In this document: positions 51,216-58,322 of the stretch, in pieces
Position numbering within the stretch: the stretch's first letter is position 1
How the letters are laid out: each line of letters begins with the position of its first letter
Origin: RCIO01 sp035555795
GTDB taxonomy: Bacteria > Pseudomonadota > Alphaproteobacteria > Rhizobiales > Rhizobiaceae
Direction of reading: 5' to 3'
Assembly (NCBI GenBank): GCA_035555795.1
Contig: DATMGE010000056.1
Span: forward strand, 1 to 58,322
DNA length: 58,322 nucleotides
The notes under the pieces: generated by a model
Database searches by the model: none
Told to the model about the DNA's origin: nothing
The model's input: the letters and a program-made list of their open reading frames with translations, nothing else
Made by a program: the position numbers and the translations under genes

Positions 51216-52532
51216 TTATTTGCGGCGGCGACAGCGCCAGTTCCAGTCGCGCTCCGGGCCGACATCCACGTGAACGGAATTGGTGTGGCAATAGGTGCCG
51301 ACGCCGCCGCGACCGGGCATGGAGCGGATGAATTGCGCGAGTTGCCACTTGCCGACGCCTTCGACCTGAACATCGGCTGCGGCGCAATACATGTGGAGCG
51401 AGTTCTTTGCGCCGCGCGCCGCACGGTTGCGGGGCGGGCTGCGGTAGCCTGATGTCACCACCAGCTTCTTGCCGTACTGCGCCTCGATATTCTTCAATAC
51501 GCGCACCAGTGACGGCTTCAGGCAGGCAATGTCCACATTGTCCGTCTGCTTGAGAAGGCCATTAGGGGCCAGCCGCGCCAGGCCGGCGGCGGAGGCAACC
51601 TTCACTTCCTCGTCTTCGTAGAGGTCGATGTCGGCATCGTCGTTGAGGCCATTGCGGCGCTTGATCTCGAAAAGCGCGCCCTGGCGCACGCCGGGCAGCG
51701 CATCGTTGCTGTAGAGCCCGCGCGGCCGGGTCTGCTCCGCCGCCGGTCCCGTCGAGGCGAGCGTCACGAGCGGCTGGCGCACGCGAACCTCCTGCTCCTG
51801 CTGGGCGGCCGGTCGCGGGGCAGGTGCGGGCGAAGCCAGGCCGCTGCCGGCGCTTGCCGCGGCGAAAGCGGTCTGCGCCGCCGCTGCCGTGTCCGCAGCC
51901 GCCGGGCGCTGGCCACCGCCCACATCCGCCTGGGGACGCCGCGCGAAGAGCGAGGCGAAGATGCCGCGCTTTTGGGTGCGTGCAGCGGGCTGCTCGTCGG
52001 AAACCTGCTGGGCGGAGGGATTGGTGAGGATCTGCTGCGGGCGGGCTTGCTCTTCAACTGCGGCAGCCTGCTGCGGCTGGTCGCCGCCGAGGCGCTGCTC
52101 AAGGGCGGCGCTCTGGGATTCGGTGAGTACGGCCGGCCCGGTGGAAGCAGTCGTCTGCGGCTCGCTGCTTGCCTGTGCGGGCGCAAGCCTGGCCTGGGTT
52201 TCCGTGGAAGAGGGTGCTGCGGCCGCGACCACAACCGGCGCCTCGCCGGACTGCAACGTGGGAACCGCGGCGACCTGATCGGGGAGGACGGGATCGTCTT
52301 CGGCGATGATGAAATAATTCGCGCTTCCTGCCGGCAGGTCTCCGGCAACGGCCTGTGCAGAGGAAGGCTGCGAGCCCTGCGCGCCGGCGGCAAGCGACAG
52401 GCTCTGGGGCGTCAAGCCAAGGCGCTCGACGGGGTCGCCCGTCATGCTGCATGACGCAAGCAAGGTCGCCGAAAGCACTGCAAATGGTGCAAGGCGGTTT
52501 CTGCCTGCGCGCGGCGTTGCCTGTCCCCTCAA
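51216..52532 (-). CDS. Lipoprotein with C-terminal peptidase M15 (DUF882/D-Ala-D-Ala carboxypeptidase-like) domain
   Basis: A 438-residue envelope protein. It starts with TTG at 52532, supported by AAGGGA upstream and by the lipoprotein signal that follows (LAPFAVLSATLLASC, lipidated Cys near residue 28). The middle ~270 residues are low-complexity, rich in Ala, Gln, Pro and Ser, and probably span the periplasm or contact peptidoglycan. The last ~120 residues form the M15-type domain: LVVTSGYRSPPRNR, NSLHMYCAAADVQVEG with His and Asp metal ligands, and NSVHVDVG with the second His. It may trim cell-wall peptides. Members are common in Hyphomicrobiales. Confidence 0.88.
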   Translation of the reverse strand: MRGQATPRAGRNRLAPFAVLSATLLASCSMTGDPVERLGLTPQSLSLAAGAQGSQPSSAQAVAGDLPAGSANYFIIAEDDPVLPDQVAAVPTLQSGEAPVVVAAAAPSSTETQARLAPAQASSEPQTTASTGPAVLTESQSAALEQRLGGDQPQQAAAVEEQARPQQILTNPSAQQVSDEQPAARTQKRGIFASLFARRPQADVGGGQRPAAADTAAAAQTAFAAASAGSGLASPAPAPRPAAQQEQEVRVRQPLVTLASTGPAAEQTRPRGLYSNDALPGVRQGALFEIKRRNGLNDDADIDLYEDEEVKVASAAGLARLAPNGLLKQTDNVDIACLKPSLVRVLKNIEAQYGKKLVVTSGYRSPPRNRAARGAKNSLHMYCAAADVQVEGVGKWQLAQFIRSMPGRGGVGTYCHTNSVHVDVGPERDWNWRCRRRK

Positions 52533-52742
52533 CTTTTTTCCCTTCAGTTTCCGCGAGAAGCAGGCTTCTCGTGTTGGCTAGGAAGTCTCGACCATTCAGG
52601 CAGGACCGGGCCGAGTCTTTTTTGGCGGTCACTCAGCGTTCGCGTGGCGCAAATTGGTCTGCTTCGCGTTTCGTGTCACCCTTTTGACACTGTCAAGCAG
52701 ATCACGTTTTGTATCCGTTAAAAAAATGACCGTTATTGCAAG

Positions 52743-54584
52743 TCAGACACGAACCCGCACATAGGAGCCCGGAGCGGCTTCTAGCGCGGGAAGCTTGCCT
52801 GCGGCTGGCCGCGCGGGAACCGTCTTTCCATCGAGCTCCGAAACCCAGGCCTGCCAATGCGGCCACCATGAACCGGGGGTCTCTTTGGCGCTTTCCAGCC
52901 AGCGATCCAGTTCACCGGCGGGCGTGGCGCCGGTCCAGTATTGATACTTGCCCGCGGCGGGCGGATTGACCACGCCGGCAATGTGGCCGGAACCAGTCAG
53001 GACGAATTCGACCGGGCCGCCGAAGCAGGCGGACCCGAAGAAGGCCGAGCGGGCAGGGGCGATGTGGTCTTCGCGGGTGGCCAGGTTGTAGATCGGCGTC
53101 CTGACCTCTGCCAGCGAAAGCGTCTGGCCGTCGATCTCCATGCGCCCGCGGGCGAGATTGTTCTCCAGATAGCAGTTGCGCAGGTAGAAGGAGTGGTTTG
53201 CGGCCGCCATGCGCGTGGAATCTGAATTCCAGTAGAGCAGATCGAACGGCATCGGCATCTTGCCGCGAATGTAGTTGTTGACGACGTAAGGCCAGATCAG
53301 ATCACCCGAGCGCAGCATGTTGAAGGCGGTGGCCATGCGGTTGCCGTCGAGATAGCCCTTGCCGCTCATCGCCTGTTCCAGTGCGGCGATCTGTTCTTCG
53401 TCGACGAAGACCTTGAGGTCGCCAGCATAGGTGAAGTCGACCTGCGTGGTCAGCAGCGTTGCGCTGGCGATGCGCGTTTCACCGGTCCTGGCGAAGAGGG
53501 CGAGGGCGGCGGCAAGCAGCGTGCCGCCGACGCAATAGCCGATCGAATTGACCGCCCGCTCGCCCGTCTCCTTCTCGATCGTGTCGAGCGCAAAGAGGAT
53601 CCCGTCGCGAATATAGTCGTCCCAGCCCATGCGGCCATGGCGCGAGTCGGGATTGACCCAGGAAATGACGAAGACCGTATGGCCCTGTTCGGTCGCCCAT
53701 TTGATGAAGGATTTTTCCGGGTTCAGGTCGAGAATGTAGAATTTGTTGATCCAGGGCGGGCAGATCAGCAGCGGGCGCTTAAGCACCGTTTCGGTGACGG
53801 GTTCGTACTGGATGATCTCGGCGACATCGCTGCGGGCGATCACCTTGCCGGGCGTGGTGGCGAGGTTCCTGCCCACCTCGAAGCGGCTGGCATCGGCCTG
53901 CCTCAGCTTGAGCTCGCCCTTGCCGGCGGCGATGTCCTCGGCAAGCATGCGCATGCCGCGCACGAGGTTTTCACCTTCGCTGGCCACTGTCTCGCGGAAA
54001 AGCTCAGGATTGGTGAGGAGGAAATTGGAGGGCGAGAGCGCGCTGCTGATCTGGCGCATGTAGAAGCGCGCCTTGTGCTGCGTATGCTCGTCCAGCCCCT
54101 CCGCGTCCTCGACGAGGTCGGTCGCCCAGCGCGAGGTGACGAGATAGGCCTGCTTGAGGAAGTCGAAAAAGGCGTTGCGGCTCCATTCGGGGTCGAGGAA
54201 GCGCTTGTCGCCCTTTTCGGGCGCTGCGGCCGGCGGAGGCGGCGCTTCGGCATCTTCCGACGACAGACGCCGGATCGAATTCGACCAGATGTCCATATAG
54301 CTGGAGAAGAGCCGGGTCTGTGCCTCGAGCGCGCGGGAGGGATCGGACAGCCAGTATTCGGTGATCTTGGAAAAGGTGCGCACCATATCGGCGGCGGGTT
54401 CTGCCACATGGTCGCGTACCTCGCCGCTCTCGCGCGGCGCGGTCCAGGCGGCGGCGGCCTTGCCGGCCTCCTCGACCATGCGGGCGATGTTCAGCGCGAA
54501 ACGATCCGGGTCCTTGACCAGATACTGTTCGACGGAGGATTTTGCCTCCTCTTCCCGGGAATGCGGATCGCGATCCTTCGCCAT
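52743..54584 (-). CDS. phaC: Class I poly(3-hydroxyalkanoate) synthase
   Basis: A 613-residue enzyme that polymerises 3-hydroxyacyl-CoA into PHA storage granules. The N-terminal PhaC domain (LSPSNFLLTNPELF) precedes an alpha/beta-hydrolase domain. The catalytic triad is complete: Cys351 in the lipase-like box GYCVGG, Asp506 in REDHIAP and His534 in GSGHIAGVVNPP. ICPPWINKFYILDLNPEKSF is also family-specific. Length fits class I, which works without a PhaE/PhaR partner. No phasin, phaA or phaB gene is adjacent. The ATG at 54584 is clear. A small lipoprotein gene is divergent. Confidence 0.97.
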   Translation of the reverse strand: MAKDRDPHSREEEAKSSVEQYLVKDPDRFALNIARMVEEAGKAAAAWTAPRESGEVRDHVAEPAADMVRTFSKITEYWLSDPSRALEAQTRLFSSYMDIWSNSIRRLSSEDAEAPPPPAAAPEKGDKRFLDPEWSRNAFFDFLKQAYLVTSRWATDLVEDAEGLDEHTQHKARFYMRQISSALSPSNFLLTNPELFRETVASEGENLVRGMRMLAEDIAAGKGELKLRQADASRFEVGRNLATTPGKVIARSDVAEIIQYEPVTETVLKRPLLICPPWINKFYILDLNPEKSFIKWATEQGHTVFVISWVNPDSRHGRMGWDDYIRDGILFALDTIEKETGERAVNSIGYCVGGTLLAAALALFARTGETRIASATLLTTQVDFTYAGDLKVFVDEEQIAALEQAMSGKGYLDGNRMATAFNMLRSGDLIWPYVVNNYIRGKMPMPFDLLYWNSDSTRMAAANHSFYLRNCYLENNLARGRMEIDGQTLSLAEVRTPIYNLATREDHIAPARSAFFGSACFGGPVEFVLTGSGHIAGVVNPPAAGKYQYWTGATPAGELDRWLESAKETPGSWWPHWQAWVSELDGKTVPARPAAGKLPALEAAPGSYVRVRV

Positions 54585-54684
54585 GAGCTTGACGTTCCTC
54601 CCGACTGCTTTTTATTGACACATTACCATGCGAGGCCGTTACGGGTCCAACTGCGTCGGTTGTATGACGCGAAGGCGGGGCGGA

Positions 54685-55023
54685 ATGAATTTTCCTGATA
54701 TCACATCCCGGCGTCGCGCCGGTGCTATCTTCGCGACAGGCCTGTTCTTGTCGGTCGCGGCGCTTGCGGGCTGCACCACGGACCCCATCGATACCGATCC
54801 GCGCGCGCGAAATACCGGTACCTATCCCAACCTGAACATCCGCCCCAGGGGGCAGACGACCCAGTTCAGCGAGGGTGAGCGGGCCGCCGGCACGGCGCGG
54901 CTGCAGGCCGCGCAGCGGGCACATCAGGCGCAGGCTGGAACACGGGCCCCGAACGATGTCGCCGCGCTGAAGCGCCTCGGCGAGAATCACGGCCCGGAAG
55001 CGCTTCGCGTCATTGAAGAATAG
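54685..55023 (+). CDS. Small putative lipoprotein of unknown function
   Basis: A 112-residue protein with a convincing lipoprotein signal: basic start, hydrophobic stretch AGAIFATGLFLSVAALAGC and lipobox LAGC. The mature part is short and hydrophilic, starting TTDPIDTDPRARNTGTYPN and ending with an Ala/Gln-rich helix. An ATG at 54664 (seven codons earlier) is also possible. I do not recognise a named family, though similar short lipoproteins are usual beside phaC in related genomes as far as I recall. It is divergent from phaC and 87 bp before the aminotransferase gene. Confidence 0.75.
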   Translation: MNFPDITSRRRAGAIFATGLFLSVAALAGCTTDPIDTDPRARNTGTYPNLNIRPRGQTTQFSEGERAAGTARLQAAQRAHQAQAGTRAPNDVAALKRLGENHGPEALRVIEE

Positions 55024-55110
55024 CCCTTCGCGCCCGGCGCCCGCTATCGACCGGTTTGGCAAATAGGTATATAGCCGGCGCGTTCAACGCCCATCCGCAC
55101 TGGAACCAAA

Positions 55111-56328
55111 ATGGAAGAGTTTCACAAGGTCCGCCGGCTCCCGCCTTATGTCTTCGAACAGGTCAATCGCCTGAAGGCCGGCGCCCGAGCCCGTGGCGCG
55201 GATATCATCGACCTGGGGATGGGCAATCCCGACCTGCCGACGCCGCAGGCGATCGTTGACAAGCTGGTCGACGTGGTGCGCGACCCGCGCACCCATCGCT
55301 ATTCCTCATCCAAGGGCATCCCCGGTCTGCGCAAGGCGCAGGCGAACTATTATGCGCGCCGCTTCGGGGTGAAGCTCAATCCCGATACGCAGGTTGTTGC
55401 CACGCTCGGCTCCAAGGAAGGTTTCGCCAACATGGCGCAGGCGATCACCGCGCCGGGCGACGTGATCCTGTGTCCCAACCCGACCTATCCGATCCACGCT
55501 TTCGGCTTCCTGATGGCGGGCGGCGTGATCCGCTCCATGCAGGTGGAACCCGACGACCAGTTCATTCCGGCGCTGGAGCGGGCGATCCGCCACTCGACGC
55601 CGAAGCCGCTGGCGCTGATCCTGAACTATCCGTCGAACCCGACCGCCTATGTGGCGACGCTGGACTTCTACAAGGAGGTGGTGGCCTTCGCGCGCAAGCA
55701 CGAACTCATCATCCTGTCGGACCTGGCCTATTCGGAGATCTATTTCGACGGCGCGCCGCCGCCTTCGGTGCTGGAAGTGCCGGGCGCGATGGATGTGGCG
55801 GTGGAATTCACCTCCATGTCCAAGACCTTCTCCATGCCCGGCTGGCGCATCGGCTTCGCGGTCGGCAATGAGCGGCTGATCTCGGCGCTGACGCGGGTGA
55901 AGTCCTATCTCGACTACGGCGCCTTCACGCCGATCCAGGTGGCGGCGACGGCCGCGCTCAATTCCGACGGCAGCGAGATCGAGGAAGTGCGGCGCATCTA
56001 TCATCGCCGCCGCGACGTGATGGTCGATGCCTTCGCGCGTGCCGGCTGGGAGATTCCCGCACCGGCGGCGACGATGTTTGCCTGGGCGCCGATCCCCGAG
56101 CCGTTCCGGGCGCTGGGTTCGCTGGAATTCTCCAAGCTGCTGATCGAGAAGGCCGACGTGGCGGTGGCGCCCGGCATCGGCTTCGGCGAGCACGGGGACG
56201 ATTATGTGCGTCTCGCTCTGGTCGAGAACGAGCATCGCATCCGGCAGGCCGCACGCAGCATCAAGAAGTTCCTGTCCACCGCGCCGCAGCAGCTCGACAA
56301 CGTCATTCCGCTCAGCGCTCGCCGCTGA
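55111..56328 (+). CDS. Class I/II aminotransferase (AlaC/LL-diaminopimelate aminotransferase-like)
   Basis: A 405-residue PLP enzyme. The family blocks are DIIDLGMGNPDLPTPQ near residue 31, RYSSSKGIPGLRKA, CPNPTYPIHAFGF, LILNYPSNPTA, and the PLP Lys238 in SMSKTFSMPGWRIGF, with an Arg near the end (DDYVRLALVENEHRI) for the substrate carboxylate. This subgroup is usually labelled alanine-pyruvate or LL-diaminopimelate aminotransferase; AlaC-type activity is the best guess. It sits 100 bp before hom, and the pair is found together in many Hyphomicrobiales, suggesting an amino-acid biosynthesis locus. Confidence 0.93.
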   Translation: MEEFHKVRRLPPYVFEQVNRLKAGARARGADIIDLGMGNPDLPTPQAIVDKLVDVVRDPRTHRYSSSKGIPGLRKAQANYYARRFGVKLNPDTQVVATLGSKEGFANMAQAITAPGDVILCPNPTYPIHAFGFLMAGGVIRSMQVEPDDQFIPALERAIRHSTPKPLALILNYPSNPTAYVATLDFYKEVVAFARKHELIILSDLAYSEIYFDGAPPPSVLEVPGAMDVAVEFTSMSKTFSMPGWRIGFAVGNERLISALTRVKSYLDYGAFTPIQVAATAALNSDGSEIEEVRRIYHRRRDVMVDAFARAGWEIPAPAATMFAWAPIPEPFRALGSLEFSKLLIEKADVAVAPGIGFGEHGDDYVRLALVENEHRIRQAARSIKKFLSTAPQQLDNVIPLSARR

Positions 56329-56428
56329 GCGCCTTTCCCAATCCACGGCATTTCCGTTCTCAGGCGATCGCGGAAATGCTCCATCTCCTGCTGGACTTGC
56401 TCCAGAACGATCGAGGGGCCGCGCGGTC

Positions 56429-57742
56429 ATGGCGGAAGCATTGCGTATCGGAATAGCCGGTCTCGGCACGGTTGGCGCATCGGTGGTGCGCGTGCTCGCC
56501 GAAAAGGCGTCCGAACTGACCCGTCAATGCGGGCGCGACATTGCCGTGACGGCGGTGTCGGCGCGTGACCGCAAGCGCGACCGCGGCATCGACCTTACCG
56601 GCGTGACCTGGTTCGACGATCCGGTGAAGCTGGCGAAGGATGCGGAGATCGACGTGTTCGTCGAGCTGATCGGCGGCGATGAAGGGCCGGCGCTGAAGGC
56701 GGTCAAGGCGGCGCTCGAGGCGGGCCGTCATGTGGTGACAGCCAACAAGGCGCTGCTTTCCAGGCATGGCGTGTCGCTGGCCGAGGCGGCCGAGAAGAAG
56801 GGCGTCCTGCTCAATTACGAGGCGGCGGTGGCGGGCGGAATCCCGGTCATCAAGACGATGCGCGAGGCGCTTGCCGGCAATTCGGTGACGCGCGTGTTCG
56901 GCATCCTCAACGGCACCTGCAACTACATCCTGACGCGCATGGAAGCGGAAGGCATCTCCTTCGACGCGGTGCTCAAGGATGCGCAGCGGCTGGGCTATGC
57001 CGAAGCCGATCCGACCTTCGACATCGAGGGTAACGATACGGCGCACAAGCTGTCGATCCTCACCAGCCTCGCATTCGGCACGAAGATCGCGGCCGACGAC
57101 ATTTATCTGGAAGGCATTTCCAATATCACGCAGGCCGATATCCGCGCCGCGCGCGACCTCGGCTACCGCATCAAGCTGCTGGGCGTAGCGCAGCGCACCG
57201 AGAGCGGCATCGAGCAGCGCGTGCATCCGACCATGGTGCCGACGGCCAGCGTGATCGCGCAGGTCAATGGCGTGACGAATGCCGTTGCGATCGAGACCGA
57301 CATTCTGGGCGAATTGCTGCTGTCGGGGCCGGGCGCGGGCGGCAACGCCACCGCGTCGGCGGTGGTGGGCGATATTGCCGACATCGCCAAGAGCCGGCCG
57401 GGCTTCCAGCACGGGCCTGTGTTCGGCTGGCCGGCGAAGGAACTCAAGCCCTATCGCAAGGCCAAGATGCGCAGCCATGAGGGCGGCTATTTCATCCGGC
57501 TGACGGTGCATGACCGCACGGGCGTGTTCGCGGCGGTCGCCAGGCGCATGGCGGAGAACGAGATTTCGCTGGAATCGATCGTGCAGCACGCCAATCGCGA
57601 CGACGAGGCGAACCAGAAGACGGTGATCCTGGTGACGCATGAGACCACGGAAGCGGCCGTGCGCAAGGCCGTGGACGGTATCGCGCGCGATGGGCATGCG
57701 GTGACCAAGCCGCAGGTGATCCGCATCGAGCGGGCCGCCTGA
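56429..57742 (+). CDS. hom: Homoserine dehydrogenase
   Basis: A 437-residue enzyme that reduces aspartate semialdehyde to homoserine for threonine and methionine synthesis. The NAD(P) fold begins RIGIAGLGTVGASVVRVLAE. VVTANKALLSRHG, NYEAAVAGGIPVIKTMREAL, RVFGILNGTCNYILTRME and GYAEADPTFDIEGNDTAHKL, then SILTSLAFG, are the substrate-domain motifs with the catalytic Lys and Asp. A C-terminal ACT domain (about 355-430, YFIRLTVHDRTGVFAAVARR) suggests threonine feedback. The ATG at 56429 aligns with the family start; the frame is open further upstream only as a shadow of the previous gene. Confidence 0.97.
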   Translation: MAEALRIGIAGLGTVGASVVRVLAEKASELTRQCGRDIAVTAVSARDRKRDRGIDLTGVTWFDDPVKLAKDAEIDVFVELIGGDEGPALKAVKAALEAGRHVVTANKALLSRHGVSLAEAAEKKGVLLNYEAAVAGGIPVIKTMREALAGNSVTRVFGILNGTCNYILTRMEAEGISFDAVLKDAQRLGYAEADPTFDIEGNDTAHKLSILTSLAFGTKIAADDIYLEGISNITQADIRAARDLGYRIKLLGVAQRTESGIEQRVHPTMVPTASVIAQVNGVTNAVAIETDILGELLLSGPGAGGNATASAVVGDIADIAKSRPGFQHGPVFGWPAKELKPYRKAKMRSHEGGYFIRLTVHDRTGVFAAVARRMAENEISLESIVQHANRDDEANQKTVILVTHETTEAAVRKAVDGIARDGHAVTKPQVIRIERAA

Positions 57743-57877
57743 GCGAAGGGCGATCCGGGATTTAATCGATTCTTCTGTCGTGGCGGCGGGTCGCGGACTT
57801 GCCGTGGCTGCCCGTCTTTGACAGAAGATGCGCGACCGGGCGCATGCGCCCTCCCGCAAACATCAGGGAATAATTCC

Positions 57878-58322
57878 ATGGCAAAGACGGCGCATTCGGG
57901 CCTCGACCGCATTCTCACCCTTGAACTGGTGCGCGTAACGGAGCGCGCAGCCGTGGCAGCCGCGCGCCTGCGCGGCCGCGGCGACGAGAAGGCTGCGGAC
58001 CAGGCGGCGGTCGACGCCATGCGTTCGGAGCTCAACCGCCTGCCGATCAAGGGCACGGTGGTGATTGGCGAGGGCGAGCGCGACGAGGCGCCGATGCTTT
58101 ATATCGGCGAGGAAGTGGGGCAGGGCGACGGGCCGGAAGTCGACATCGCGCTCGACCCGCTGGAAGGCACCACGATCTGCGCCAAGAACCTGCCGAATTC
58201 GCTGGCGGTGATCGCCATCGCCGAGAAGGGCAGCCTGCTCTATGCGCCGGACGTCTATATGGACAAGCTGGCGGTCGGGCCGGGTTATCCCGCTGGCGTG
58301 GTCGATATCGACGCGCCGGCAA
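57878..58322 (+). CDS. glpX: Class II fructose-1,6-bisphosphatase, 3'-truncated by window edge
   Basis: The first 148 residues of GlpX, open to the end of the window. Family motifs are RILTLELVRVTERAAVAAAR at the start, GTVVIGEGERDEAPMLYIGE with metal-binding acids, and DIALDPLEGTTICAKN, the phosphatase metal-site motif. It removes the C1 phosphate of fructose-1,6-bisphosphate in gluconeogenesis. CAGGGA precedes the ATG. It follows hom by 135 bp on the same strand, an arrangement common in Hyphomicrobiales. Confidence 0.95.
   Translation, partial: MAKTAHSGLDRILTLELVRVTERAAVAAARLRGRGDEKAADQAAVDAMRSELNRLPIKGTVVIGEGERDEAPMLYIGEEVGQGDGPEVDIALDPLEGTTICAKNLPNSLAVIAIAEKGSLLYAPDVYMDKLAVGPGYPAGVVDIDAPA

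Noticed and set aside
1..58322. CRISPR array, rRNA operon or replication origin
   Set aside because: No regularly spaced direct repeats, rRNA sequence, or DnaA-box cluster beside replication genes was seen anywhere in the window.

Overview
The window is a 58.3 kb piece of a GC-rich, gene-dense chromosome. It most resembles an alphaproteobacterium of the Hyphomicrobiales (Mesorhizobium/Phyllobacteriaceae-like). The clues are a large B12-dependent ribonucleotide reductase, the hom-glpX pair, class I PHA synthase, an M15-type lipoprotein, the tRNA-Glu sequence, many TRAP and ABC uptake systems, and frequent GTG/TTG starts behind GGAGG ribosome sites. The species cannot be fixed from the sequence alone. 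The window cuts one gene at each edge (an AtuA family gene at the left, glpX at the right).

Layout. (1) 1-11.8 kb is a catabolic region: AtuA-family protein and a crotonase, a DctPQM TRAP transporter convergent with them, an enolase-superfamily dehydratase divergent from an AraC regulator, an aldehyde dehydrogenase, a GMC oxidoreductase and an unexpected ComA-like (phosphosulfolactate synthase family) protein behind a perfect 16-bp palindrome. (2) 11.8-12.9 kb is a gene-poor patch with an AT-rich island carrying a broken DUF4145 gene. (3) 12.9-25.2 kb is mostly housekeeping: nrdJ with three NrdR-box-like sites, a PiT phosphate transporter, a Nudix hydrolase, gpt, a universal stress protein behind an FNR/FixK-like box, a CinA-like protein, wrbA, a glutathione transferase and an MFS exporter. 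(4) 25.3-37.8 kb is the most novel-looking block: LysR, a LigM/DesA-like tetrahydrofolate-dependent O-demethylase homologue, an NMT1-like (4,5-dihydroxyphthalate decarboxylase family) protein, a TPP enzyme, a NitT/TauT-type ABC importer, then a Rieske ferredoxin, an unknown small protein, an amidohydrolase and MarR in one overlapping operon, followed by TetR. (5) 37.9-43.8 kb is a Ugp-like ABC importer operon that also contains a GpdQ-like phosphodiesterase and a PTP-like phosphatase. (6) 43.8-50.9 kb is a two-component flavin monooxygenase plus Fbp-type ABC transporter plus IclR unit, with the flavin reductase divergent. (7) 51-58.3 kb is core genome: tRNA-Glu, M15-like lipoprotein, phaC, a small lipoprotein, an aminotransferase, hom and glpX.

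Blocks 4 and 6 each pair a dedicated importer with oxidative or demethylating enzymes and their own regulators. The DNA shows clear operator architecture. In block 4 a TTGCAA-N17-TATAAG promoter is filled by two overlapping palindromes. In block 6 four related G-Y-A-C...ATAC sites sit as two pairs in the divergent promoter region. The substrates cannot be read from the sequence; methoxylated or carboxylated aromatics are the best inference for block 4.
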